Assembly (NCBI GenBank): GCA_015501595.1
Contig: JADNRX010000072.1
Location: forward strand, 1-64,000
Length of the DNA stretch: 64,000 nt
Direction of reading: 5' to 3'
From: Hymenopellis radicata
Taxonomy: Eukaryota; Basidiomycota; Agaricomycetes; Agaricales; Physalacriaceae
The notes beneath the pieces are model-generated. The model had not been told where the DNA came from, did not search any database, and saw only the letters and a program-made list of their open reading frames with translations. This document shows positions 31,005 to 42,479 of this stretch, piece after piece. Position 1 is the first letter of the stretch. Every line of letters begins with the position of its first letter. Made by a program: the position numbers and the translations under genes.

Positions 31005-33233
31005 TTAGTCTAGGCCCCTCTGCCGCTTCTTCGCTCTGGATGCGCCGTCGTTCGAGGTTACTGCATCATCATCCAACTCTACATCATTATCATCCGTCAT
31101 CCACGTTTTGACTATCTCGTCGTAAGTCATTGGGGTTTGGTCAAGGAGCCATATCTCCAGCTTCGCAAGCTCCGCCAAATGCGTGGATACGACTCCGCAA
31201 AGGCGAGCGAGAGCCCCGGATTGAGGGTTGACGTTGTCGCGGGCGGCACGATATGCAGATGACAAACCGTCACGGAGTTTACTGACGGCTAGGTGTTGGA
31301 AGACAACCGATCGTTGGTATTTGTTATTTTGATTTCGCATAACTAGGAAAGGCCTGTCTTCAGAACGATAAACAACTAACGATTTAGGAAGCTTACGGCT
31401 CAGCTTGCGCTCATGTCCTCGAAGTGCCTTCGAAAGTTTAGTATTGCTGCTTTCAAGTTCATCTACGTGCTGCCGGTGATCTATAGAGACGTCGATTTTG
31501 AACACGTCATTAGGATGCAAGCAACGTAGATACCTTGGTCGAAAGCGAGTTCATGTTGAAGGTCTTTAATTGTTCCAAGAAGTCGTACGCTGTCATCTTC
31601 GATGATCTTGAAGTTGGCTTCCAAGTCGACGAGGCGTGTCTGAAGGATGATCCTCTGATCTGATTGATCATCAGTGCGACAGAGGGGAAGCCGACCAACA
31701 AACATACCAGACTCTGATTTTACACGCTCCGCCAACTCGGCAATATTTGCAGTCGCCGTATCTTTCTCCGCCTGAAGAAACTCTGTGTGTCGTTCCATCG
31801 CGTGCTGCTCCTCGCGTAGAGAGGCAAATTGAACTTCAGAGTAGTCGGACGTTCGCTTGTCAAGGTTCTGCAGCTCCGTGGCCGAAGCCGCATCGCCCAC
31901 TTTGTAGTGCAACATGTCAAGTTCTCCTTTTGAGCTCTTTGTACTGAGCCTGATAGCTGTTTGTTTCCTCAAGAAGGGTGTCCCTTTCGGTGCACACAGA
32001 GTCTTTTTCGAGCCGTAAAGTCGCATTGTCCGCTTGGAGGACGTCGATGTGGATTTTGAGCTCGTTCTTTTCATCTGGAAGGTAGATGTGCATCCGAAAT
32101 GCCCAGAAATGTAGAACAATCGCTTACCGAGTACAACCTGGAGTTCCGCTGCATCAGCCTCCAAAAGCCGGATCCGCTCGGCGTTCTCGCCGTTCGTCGC
32201 CACAGCGGCATCTCTCTCCGCAATTAAAGCTACAATCTTCACGTCAGAGAACTAGACAGTGGAAAGTGACATGTATTACTTACCGAGAATTCGCTGTTCT
32301 AGGTCGGCTGCTGAGGCAAGTTGTTACGGGATGCAATTCAGTCAACCATCAAGACTTACCTGCATTCGTCGAAGCTTCCGACTGGGCCGCGGATTTGGAA
32401 GGAAACGAGGTGATAAGTGAGTAGGAATATCTTCCGGTAGCAAGGGGAGACGGAACGTGGCATGACGGTCGATAATACGAGTACCGCGGTAGAATGGACG
32501 AAGACACGCTGGTCGTCGTGGATGGGCTTTTGGTCGCAACAGATACACCGTGTTCCGGTCCGGGGACATCACTTTGCAGACATTGTCCATGTTCTTCTCG
32601 GTTTGTAGTGGTAGTAGTCTCCCCTGGGAGTCCAATTGGTAGATCCGCAAATGGATCTGCTAGAATGAGTGCTTCAGGCGACGAGGTGATCTCCTCTGCG
32701 CTCTCTGAGCAGACAGGCAACGCTGCTACAGGGGCTATTTCTGGTCCCGCCGGCGTACCCTCACTTCCAGCCCCGTTTGACGGCGTCGACGTCGATACTA
32801 TGTCCATTTCGGAGTTGGGAGCTCCTGGAGGCAGGCATTGCTGGAGACGCAATGTATCTCTGGGAGGTTCCTCGGCCCTTATCTCCTTCAGAACGGCGTC
32901 GAAATCGCTTCGTAAGACGTGGGGCCAAGCAGCTTTGACGCGATCGAAGAGTTCTTCATTTATTCTGGAGCAGGGCTCCCCATTCTGTAAGCAGCTCCTC
33001 GATGAGCAATTGAGACGGGTTGCCAAAGAGCGACAAGATCGCTTAGTTGCGACGCAATAGGTGCATGGCTAAGGAGAATTATTAGTTGAAAGCGTTGATA
33101 ACACGCCGCGTCATACAATGCCCCGCTGGGGGTTGCTTGTGTTCCATTTGGACATCATATTTTGGCTAGGTGGATGAGAGATTGTAAACCTGATGAACCC
33201 TTTCAGGCTTGTATCTGAGAACGCCTCGGTCAT
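31005..33233 (-). CDS. Zn2Cys6-like/coiled-coil family protein, copy 2
   Basis: Exon 1 (33117-33233) encodes MTEAFSDTSLKGFIRFTISH and ends NPQRGI. After a 48-base intron, exon 2 opens at once with the cluster PCTYCVATKRSC, C-SSRS-C and LQNGEPC, then SRINEELFDRVKAAWP. Spacing is C-x2-C-x6-C-x8-C-x4-C-x6-C. A Ser/Thr/Pro linker follows. Many short exons then encode a coiled coil (AERDAAVATNGENAERIRLL; LQNLDKRTSDYSEVQFASLR; RLVDLEANFKIIEDDSVRLL). The last part has YQRSVVFQHLAVSKLRDGLS and TYDEIVKTWM, ending in a basic/acidic tail RAKKRQRGLD. A variant Gal4-type zinc cluster plus dimerising coil suggests a nuclear DNA-binding protein, which is inference. It is head-to-head with copy 3, start codons about 300 bases apart. 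Confidence 0.7.
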
Positions 33234-33535
33234 ACTGCAGTATTGAGTTGGTGGTAAAAAGACAAGAAGCGCCGACTGATGGCAAACGATCGATCGCTGA
33301 ATTCAACTTACTACCTGTGTACCAATGGCCCCTTTGAAAACTTCATCCTACTCCATCTCTAACAATAGCTGCCAGAGATGAACGAGCGCGCTATGCTTTT
33401 GAGGCTTTCGCATCGAGTTCTGAAGTATTTTCGCATCTGCATGCTGCATGCCGCCTCGTGCCGTTAACAGCCGTCAGCCGGCAGGCGGTTAAGAGGGTCG
33501 TAATTTGAGGACTTGCACCTTCCTCTTTCGCCATC

Positions 33536-35916
33536 ATGGCGGCGGAGTACGATGTCGAGACCGTCATCCGCCGCGCACTCTACGACGCGCCGACGAACCA
33601 CTACGCTGGCCAGTGGGTCAAGAAGAACCCCACACAAGGCATTGTATGTCATATGCACTCTTCCAGAGTTGTCACTGATTGAATTTCCTCAGCCGTGTAA
33701 ATACTGCCAAGCGCGAAACCTCTTTTGCGAACCGCGTCTTGTCCGCATACACTGTAATAATCCCGAGTGTTTCTCCAGCTCTGGTGGATGCAGTCGTCTG
33801 GATGAAGAGCTGTTTTCGCGAGTTACAGCAGTCCGACCCGCTCTAGAGAGGGAGGAATTTGACACCGTTTTGGCTAACATTCGTGCAGAAGACGCGCAGA
33901 GTACACCGTTGACACTTAAGATTCGCCGTCAGCCAGCGCGCGAGATGCCACCGTATCCCAGTCCCAGCTCCAGCTCTACCGCCCCCGCGAGCGACAACGA
34001 GAAGGATCCAAGTAAGTTCCCTCGCCATGTCATTGCCGTATCTGATCATATGCTCAGCTGTTCATGGCAAGTGTATTCGCAAACCTCTGATTGGCCGCGT
34101 TTGAGCTTGCCACAGATCTGCGCAAACAGCTTTCGGAAAGTCAGGCTCTGATATTCTGTACGTGACTACTCTTTTCAGCTATTATCTCCGTCTCAGGTTA
34201 CTTAGCTCATGACAAAATGCTGGACCATCGCGCTGAAAAACTTCTGCGTCTTCAGGCTCGTATGTCTATTCTTCAAATAGTTCTTGATTCGACATTCCAA
34301 CGACTCGGATTCGTATAGAAATGAAAGAAAGCCTCAATGAGCTAGAAACTACGCGACAACAACTTGCTGAAGAAAAAAGTACGGAATTGTTTCTCTACCA
34401 CTTCTCTAGTGACCGTAGTTTGTGCAGAGGATAAAACAAAGCTAGAGGGAGAGGTTAGCCAGTTGCAGAGTAAAGTATCAGGTATTAGTTTACAACGGTA
34501 CCTTGCTTAGCTTGGCGTCTTGACCCATGGCAGATTTTGAGAAAGAGGACGTTGGTGGTGCAATGCTATTCCGCGACTTGCAGGCAACTATCAGTGGGTC
34601 CGTTTTCGTTCGCGTTGATGATGCTAACGTGAAATCCAAAGGTGAACTACGAGCTACTACCGACCATTTTGAAGCTGAGCGAGACGCGCTCATAGAGGAG
34701 AAAAATGTCCTTCAAGCCACTGTTGGTCTGTCTAGTTGATCCTTTGTATGTTGCACTCTGACTGACAAACATCTATAAGATACACTGAAAGCCACCCAGA
34801 TAAACCGGGATGCGATGTCTGGTTAGCTCGTCAATGAGCAGAAGTGACGCTCAAGCTAAATTACACAACAGAATCGCTCGAGGATGCCCTGCGGGCCCAA
34901 TTAGAGGTCGTCGAAGCTGAGAAGGACAAGCTTTCTGCGGAGAAGCACGAACTGCAGCAGCGATTAGACCAGGTACAGGCGGTCGAGGATCGCATGCCCT
35001 TCGCGAGTACGTGACAAGATTCCCTTGCCATGTGTGGTATGGTCTGATTAGAATTAGACGCCCAAGAGCAGGGAGCTTTGAAAACCCTTGCAGAGAAATA
35101 CGCCATCTTACAGCAAGAGAAGGATGCTATCCTTACCCGGAACGCGGAGCTAGAGGACTGGGTGCGCGACGCTACCTCGATATCGTCTTCCAGTAAGCGT
35201 ATCCTTCGTCACGCACGAGATGGTAAGTACTCAATGGTGCGGTAGACAATGACGCGCTTGTTACACGACTTCAGCCCGAGTTGGGAGTCCTGCAGACGCG
35301 CGAGAAGGACAAGCAACTTGAAGGTCTGAAGGTCCAAGTCGCCACGCTTCGAGAACAGTGCGATACCCTTCGTATGGAGAAGATGGCCCTTGTGGCGCGG
35401 ATGGAAGACCTAGAAGCAGCAAGAGAGCAGGAACATAGGGTGAGGCCGGACGTTGTTCATCTTCCAAATCTGATCTTCGCACAACCAGACGACCAAGAAA
35501 CTGTCCACTTGCGCCAACAGCTCGAAAGGACCACCCATCAACTTGACGTGTGTAAACGCAAACTCGATAACGCGCGAAAACACACAGTCTCCGTACGCAC
35601 GTCATACCAACAGACATTCGCCAACACACATCTCGCGCTCACACGGCTCCAGCACAGTCTTGCCTCCTCTGTAGGATCCGACCGACTGGAGTGGGCTGTG
35701 AAGACGCATATCAGGGAGCTGAGAAAGTTGCGGGAGAAGGTCGAGGAGGAGACTCCTGGGACGGTGGATGCGATTATGAGGATGACGGTGAAGCGGGAGG
35801 AGGAGATGGAAGAGAGTGAGGATGAAGATGCTGGTTATAGTGTAGCTGGAGGTGGCGGTGGGAACGAGGAGGAAGAAGAGGGGAGACTAAGGAAAAGGCC
35901 CAGACTCAATTCGTGA
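33536..35916 (+). CDS. Zn2Cys6-like/coiled-coil family protein, copy 3
   Basis: Exon 1 (33536-33643) encodes MAAEYDVETVIRRALYDAPT and ends NPTQGI. After a 49-base intron, exon 2 (33693-34011) begins with PCKYCQARNLFC, C-NNPE-C and FSSSGGC, then SRLDEELFSRVTAVRP. Spacing is C-x2-C-x6-C-x8-C-x4-C-x6-C. Then come a Ser/Pro stretch (PYPSPSSSSTA) and a series of small phase-1 exons encoding a coiled coil (DLRKQLSESQALIF; MKESLNELETTRQQLAEEK; LEGEVSQLQSKVS). One of these introns looks like a GC-AG type (g|gcaagt at about 34067). The long last exon has LRQQLERTTHQLDVCKRKLD, then SVRTSYQQTFANTHLALTRL and VKTHIRELRKLREKVEEETP, ending in an acidic run and RKRPRLNS. All sampled joins are in frame. Confidence 0.75.
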
Positions 35917-36709
35917 ATATTTACAATCTGCTTTCCTGCTTTCGTTATGCTGTATCTGTTTTGCTTACCGTGGAATGTACTTCTGTGCCTCTCTGCTTTC
36001 GACTCCAAAGTAAACTTCAAAGTTGACCAAGAAGCCTCTTTGATGAACTGGGTACCAGATCTAAAGGATACTGAGTACTTGATGAGATTCCCTGATTCTC
36101 ATTTGAATCGGGTCGATACGTTGAAAAGCAGAAGCTGTTGAAAGTGAAACAGCTTCCCTCAATACAAATTGCAAACCGTTACTGCAGCCTTGAGCAGACA
36201 AATCCGTTATCTCCCGGCAGGGATCATCATCCGAACTCAACTCAAGATGAACTCGCAACAATACTAAACTTTAGAGAATCGAATGTCGCCAGCCCCGTGG
36301 CGCAGCACAGTTTGAGTTCAATACGGCGTCGGCGCGAAGATGTTATCCTTCACGTGGTGGCCCACTGAAGTCTTATGTTTTGGGGATTCAAGACAATTAC
36401 GCGACGCCACATATGCGAAGACGCGAACAAGGCTTTCCTCGCTACTCTCCGAATCTCTTTAAGGCAGTTCCAAACCTTCGGCAAGGTCTGCACCCAAGGT
36501 ATTGTTCTCCTCTTTGGAACAGTTCACGTGGTGTTTTTATTGTTGTCGACGTCCTAAATTCGGGAACAACAACAGCAACGAACGACATCTGTCAGTGCCT
36601 AGTACCGTCAGTACGGACAATCCCCACAACGCCGCAGGTTAAGACAGTAGCGGCGGTCAAAATGCACTGGTATCATTGAGGGATCAAATATAAATCCACG
36701 TAATCATTC
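35917..36709. other. Intergenic region, no gene seen
   Basis: This lies between the stop of Zn-cluster copy 3 (plus) and the end of the gene at 36710-38249 (minus). Short open frames on both strands are unsupported. It should contain two 3' regions. Confidence 0.5.
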
Positions 36710-38249
36710 CTATGAAGCCGTCGAATCGTTGACGAGATGTTCGCGGCGCACAGTAATAAATCCACGGCGATGAATTAACCGGAATCTCTCCCATTTACTA
36801 AGCTTCACATCGTTCTTGTCCTGTAGGAAGGCGCGGCCGGCTAGTGGATCACAAGTTAGTTTCTAAAAGGGATCAAAGCAGTCAACGCACCGGAATCGAC
36901 AAGGACCACATATCGGGCCGTCATACTTCGCGCCAGTTCAGCGTCACTGGGAGGAAAGTCTCGTCCTAGAGGGTTAAGATTTGAGGAGCATAGAAGATCC
37001 AAACAGGAAATAGACATACAGACTCAAGCACAGATAGGATGTCATTGTCATGGACAACAACTGTCTTCACGCGCGCGTCCTGGCGATGATCAGCACCGTG
37101 ACTGTATTGGCAAATAAAGATGAAGTGTCTTACCGACGAATGGACGAGCTCGCTGATGGGGGCACAGGGATGATGAGGCTTATTATTCCTAATCAATCGC
37201 TCAGTGCTTGACAATAGTTGAGCGCGAACTCACGGGAGCATAGGTGTCCATTCCGCAAGGACCATGACCGTGTCGGTGGTCGTAACGCCTTTGGAAGAGC
37301 ATGCCACAGCGTCTTTCCGGAATGCCCCAAGGCATCCGCATGTCATTATATACGGAATGCTTTGAGTGAGACATAGAATCCACGAAAGGCAAAACAGGCA
37401 GGCTCGTTTTCTAGCATGTAGGCGGCGTCCGGCCGACCGCTCTGAACCCAGAAGTCAGCTGACGTCGGGGTGCTCTCCAGAGGACAGGATTCGACTATGT
37501 CTATGGACTGCGCGACGCCGTCCACAACCTTTGGAACGGACAGTGTCTTTGTCATTCGTGGGTTGGGCCCCCCGGCAGAGGAGAACAAGCCGCATGTCCA
37601 GTACGACGTTTTTTCGCACCCGGTAACGACGGCCAGATCTCCATTTTGGATGTCCAAGTCGTCTACATGGACCGTTTGATGGTACCAAGACGCGCCGTAT
37701 ATCATGGCGAAGCGCCGCAGCTTTGCGACACCAGACGCCGTGCACTCGTAAGATGAGCCGCCGAAAGGAAGCGCACAATACGATCCCTGAGCTGCGCTGG
37801 TCGAGAACTTGAATCTGTTTATGCGGTCCGGTCTGTGGCGGGTATCAAAGAGTGCTTTGCAACATCGGAGGGGTAACGCACTGAGTAGGAGTGATGGGGT
37901 TTATATCAAATCCCGCGCTGGGGTCTGTTGTTCTAGATACAACGCTAGGGCTGGGATAGCGGGAAGGATGAACCGTATAGTCGATGCCTAACTCTAGGGA
38001 GCACGGCTCATAATCCTTTGGCAACGACTGCCAATTTCGTGGATCATCAGCGCCCTTCGTTATGTTGATACCAGCGTACAAGAGAGGCCCCCAAGGGTCC
38101 CGATATATTAGGTCGCCGATTTGAACGCCTTCAACGGAGAAGGCGCGACAAGTATTAGCTTGAAGACTATCCGGATTGATGGGCGTGTATCCGCGAGCCT
38201 TTGGATAGAACATACGCGTGTATTCATTCTGGAAGAGTTTTGTGGACAT
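36710..38249 (-). CDS. Agaricomycete protein with VTGC(E/D)KT motif, function unknown
   Basis: Exons 37882-38249, 37354-37832, 37234-37312, 37134-37188 and 37020-37079 join in frame with introns of 41-54 bases. The start is MSTKLFQNEYTRMFYPKARG. The middle has (Q)NGDLAVVTGCEKTSYWTCGLF, and later blocks are HHPCAPISELVHSS and DARVKTVVVHDNDILSVLES. I recall this order (G-D-x-x-L-V-T-G-C-D-K-T..., H-P-(C/S)-x-x-I, A-x-V-x-V-x-H-D-D/N) from a mushroom family of unknown function, sometimes linked to signalling-type proteins. The remaining exons read DFPPSDAELARSMTARYVVL and GRAFLQDKNDVKLSKWERFR to a stop at 36710. They fit the family, but need a one-base shift at about 36966. Read without the shift, the protein stops at 36921 (361 residues). 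Confidence 0.6.
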
Positions 38250-38494
38250 ACTTGGGGGGTGTATGTGAGGGAATTCCAGATGAGAGTCGTCCTATCCCTT
38301 CAGAGCCCTTGTCCAATGATGGCATAAGGAAGACAAAAGCGTAACAATAAACATGGAGGGACCCAGGTAGATTTGTAGCGGACGTGAATGAATTGATTTC
38401 CCGAAGTGACCGAGAAGAGCTCAAATACAAAGGTTGCCCTAGCATCTTAACATATAGAAACTTATTCACAAAGCCCAACAATCCACAATCATCA

Positions 38495-40510
38495 TCATTT
38501 CTGCCCTTGCTCATCCTCCGAGTCAACTACCACATCCATAGCAGCATCCCTAAATACCATTAGCACGACGCGCATTGCAAAAGACAGACGAAACGCACTG
38601 TACAGGGACAGGCCCAGCTTCTCCCTCGGCATCCGATTCAACTGTGACTTGGACAGTGGCGTTCCTATCGAAGCAAGTATACAGTAGATTCTTAAATGGT
38701 AGACAGTACGTACTGATAAGCAGCCAAGACCTCGTCGCGCCATTTAGACTTCCACCCGCCAGTCAGTTGCCCTTGGAAATGGGATGTGCTAGCCATCATA
38801 TCCTGGTCGAGCTCTACGCCTCGTCACAGATCTATAGTAACCGATGCGTAAGGTCTCACTCACCCTTGACTTGTCCCAACGCCTTGAGCTTGAGATGCGA
38901 CAGGCACACCCTGCAGCCCGTCAGAACAAGGCAAGTTAACGACGGCTTATACTTACCACGTCTCCGCCGAGTTAAACAATCGGACAATATACTGATCCTT
39001 GCCATTGAAGCCCGTCAGTATATCCGCTGGCACTTCAGGGGCATCCTTGTCGAATACGACAGCGGGATACCACGGTCTGAGCTCTACGCAAAAATGAGTC
39101 GTACAACAAACACAACGCTGGTTGTCGTTTTTAGTACGTACGAGTTTTGGCCCAGACTTCAAAATAAAAAAAACGCAATAAATTAGAAAAATGAAGAAGA
39201 GAGGTAGGGACACATACCCAGACTCCCGCTTTCGATCTCTTGGTCTGCAGGGAACCTTCCAAGCTGTGCGCTAAGCACCTCAGCCTTTACAGCGGTCGAT
39301 GTTCTTTTCTTCGGCCGTCCAGGACCGCGCTTTGGTGAAGGCGCAGTGTCATCGTTGTCAGACGTCTGTGGATTATGGTTGCCGATGCTTTTCTTGGGTC
39401 GTCCGCGCCCACGCTTGGGCGGGGAAGCAACCCCAACCTCGTCGTCGCTTCCCTGTGAGTTCCCGTCCTCCACAGCCTGTTTCTTAGGCCGTCCAGGCCC
39501 GCGTTTCTGCGGAATAGCGGGCTTCGCCTCCTCGTCGCTTCCCTGTGAGACCTCATCCTCCTCGGGCTGTTTCTTAGGCCGTCCGGGCCCGCGTTTTCGT
39601 GGAGCAGCAGGCTCAGCCTCGTCATCGCTCTCCTGAGACTTGTCACCATTCACTGGGAGTTTCCTAGGTCGACCAGGTTTGCGCCTTGAAGGTGATGCAG
39701 CCTCTACATCGGTGTCACTGTCTTGGGGATTATTATCACTTTTCCTAGGTCGTCCACGCCCACGCTTTGGAGGCGGCGGAGGGGCATCCTCATCGCGGAA
39801 CTGGATGACGTCGCTTTTCCTGGGTCGTCCACGCCCGCGATATTTTGTTGTCTTCCTGGGGCGCCCAGGTCCACGCTTTGCCGGCGAGGGCGCTCAATTT
39901 TGACTTCGGGAGAGGAGCGTCTTCTGTAAGGACGACGAGTCACGGTTGTAATCCTCTTCTTCATCATCATCCGAGCTTGAGTCGTCGCGTACCGCTTTCG
40001 ATTAAGATTAGTTCAAGACATGGATGCGTGACTGATTTAACTTACAGCTGGCACGTTTGCGTTTCGGCGCCCTGTTTACTGGAGAAGAAGACCTCGAGGC
40101 AGGTTGCACACGTTTTGCCGCCATCGCTTCCAATACTGGTAGCTGTTCCTTGATACCTGCCCTAATGGACGAGGCCGTAGGCTCCAATGCCGCTTGTAAG
40201 AAAGCGCTGCGGAGTTTGACGAGCTCGAGATGCTCGTCAATGTCGCGTTGTTCCCTATCTAGACGACTTTGGTCAAGTTCATGTTTGTGGCCTATACGCG
40301 ACGCAGATAAGCAGCAGTTCAGGCAGCAGGTGATGGACGTGGTGCACCATTTAGTTTGCTCTTCAGCGCGTCTATGTGACTCTGCAGAGCGCGATTGTCC
40401 CCCAGCAGACGTTGAACCTCAAGTTTTAGCTCTTTGTCTGTAAAAGTCAGTCAAATTTTGAGCCAGCGATACACAGACTAACCATCCCATTCTCGTGGTT
40501 TCGGGGGCAT
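38495..40510 (-). CDS. Coiled-coil/eight AT-hook/PWWP protein, copy 2
   Basis: The gene starts MPPKPREWD at 40510. After a short intron come a coiled coil (KELKLEVQRLLGDNRALQSH) and the family block HKHELDQSRLDREQRDIDEH, then QLPVLEAMAAKRVQP. An acidic patch (DDSSSDDDEEED) follows, then eight AT-hook-like motifs in about 250 residues (39289-39890). Their cores are GPGRPRK, RGRPRK, RGRPRK, PGRPRK, GPGRPKK twice, GRGRPKK and GPGRPKK. AT-hooks bind the minor groove of AT-rich DNA. The PWWP domain follows, split by introns: VWAKT, then RPWYPAVVFDKDAPEVPADI and IVRLFNSAETW. The tail has LDQDMMASTSHFQGQLTGGW and ends DAAMDVVVDSEDEQGQK at 38495. An intron ending in gag near 39892 is needed to avoid one stop. 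It is probably a chromatin protein. Confidence 0.75.
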
Positions 40511-40734
40511 CGTATAGAGACGAGGGAACGTAGAGGACAGCGAGCCTTTCCAAGTTGTACTGGGACAGATGATGGTAGGGGTTAGAAAAGCAATGCGGAC
40601 TTCGGCCCGGTTTCCGGTTCACTTATATCCTCCGTGATCGTCGAATGTCTGTCCAACATGTTGTACATTGAGGCCACGCCCATGGCGTACATTGAGAATA
40701 CATCAGCGCTAAATCCTTAAACGATGGGTTATCA

Positions 40735-41902
40735 TCAAAAAACTTTCCCTAACGACTGCCCGTTGGCCGCACGCGCAGTCCGTTCAATAAAGTCCCACAA
40801 ATCGCTATGAATTCCCGGAAACCTATGCATGAGACACCGAGACGCATCCTTATCATCGGACTCCAAGTCCCGCAAATCCACCGGATCCATCTGTGTCGTC
40901 CAAATGACCTGAAGCTCGTGTTCATCAAAGTCATCGAGGACACTGCTAGGATACACAAGCAGGAGATTTCCTCCGTCCTTTACTGGGCGCACATCCGCAA
41001 CCCACTCGCTAGGCGCATGCACCAGCGAGAGCACGACGAGTGCGAAAGGAACAAGGACGAGTTGCAGACTCCAGTCGCTATGGACCTGGGAATAAGCATG
41101 AAGGATGTCTTCAGCTAGACGCGTGGGGTCAGGGTCCTTTTGAAAAAGAGCAAGCTCCTCGCGTGTCTCTGCCGAGGCAAAGAGCATGAGATGGGTAATG
41201 GCCGGGCAGTGTCCAAAGAGGTCTAGCCAGTTTACGGACTGCATTTCGCTTGCGTCATGGTAGGACAGAATGATATGGGTGATAGTCGGGGAAAGGGACG
41301 CGGTGGCCATGAAGTTGCAGTTAAAGTAACGTAGGACGGTCAATGAAGTAAGGTCGTGAGCAGACATGGGTGAATCGGTCCCCTCTTCAACGTCGTCGAG
41401 GTTCCACAGATGTAGAGTGGACACGCCCGTACATGCATTGAGTATAGAGGTGATATCGGCGGTAGCGACGTGCGAGCTAATCGAAAGCAATTTAACGCTT
41501 CTTTTGAAGAACGTAGTCTGGGAGTTTCGTCCTAGGCGCGCCTCTATAGACGCTGCGAAGGCTGCGCCACATTCGGTGGAATGCAGGGTGACAGTCCTAT
41601 ACAAAATGGGATCTATCCTATCATTCAGTTAATCAACCAAGTCCGTAAATGCACGTTGATGGCCTGTCTCACCAATTGCGTAACAGTTTGGACGACAACA
41701 CAATAGCACAAGCTGTTGTCTTTCTGTCGAGAGTGGCAGAAATTTCTAGGATGTAGCGCAGAAGTTCGACAGGTATATGTGTTGGAAATATTCGAACATT
41801 TTCCTGAGAATCATTTCTTTCCTTGGCAAGTTCTGGCAGTGGCATGAAGGAAGGAAGCAAGGGAAACAATAATGCGATTGAGGCGGGCCGAAGCTGACTC
41901 AT
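40735..41902 (-). CDS. F-box-like protein with repeat-type C-terminus
   Basis: Exons 41673-41902 and 40735-41617, with a 55-base intron (gtgaga...gatag), give 370 residues. IFPTHIPVELLRYILEISAT (about residues 40-60) is an F-box-like helix, and CAIVLSSKLLRNWIDPILYR then TVTL follows. This is the usual N-terminal layout of the large Agaricomycete F-box-like families. The rest has leucine-rich alternating segments (LLSISSHVATADITSILNAC; VSTLHLWNLDD; VNWLDLFGHCPAITHLMLFA), consistent with a degenerate repeat solenoid used to bind a substrate. It is unrelated in sequence to F1-F3, so it is a different F-box family. Length and frame are intact. Confidence 0.75.
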
Positions 41903-42479
41903 CGCGATTAGGGGTCTTCATGGCTCCGTATAGACACCCTCTCGCTTCTAGCTTACTCTCCGCTTATCCGAGGATCAATGTGCTCTTCGCCGTTTCTTCC
42001 CGTGAGCAGCACCGCCGCAAACAGAACTTGCATTTACCACACGTTCATCCTTCCACTTCCATCTCTTCTGTCAACTTCTTCACAATCTATCAATATCTCC
42101 CCAATCAAGCTCATCTCTCGAAAACTCTGGACCGTCTGAACGCGCTTTGAATACGTGCATGGCTGTCAATTGGTGGTGAATACTTATAGTTGGAAGAAAA
42201 TGCGCCACACAATGCCACGCCAGGCGTTGTCCATTTCTTCGCTGGACAGTTCGCACTGTATTATTTTTTAGACTATGATTGGATGTAGTAAGTACGCAAG
42301 TATTGATTGCTGTCGAGGATTGAAAGTTCGCGCAAGAAGAGCCGATATGTTGGCGGGATGCTCTGTCGGAGTTGCCTGGATTGAGGATGAGCTGGAAGGA
42401 TACTGGGATAAATATCACATCAATTCAACTTTGCAGGTCACTAGTATACATGTTACAATCTGTTTCATTTCGAAAGGCA
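41903..42479. other. Intergenic region
   Basis: It holds the promoter of the F-box-like gene at 40735-41902 and the 3' region of F-box copy 3. No gene or repeat is seen. Confidence 0.45.
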
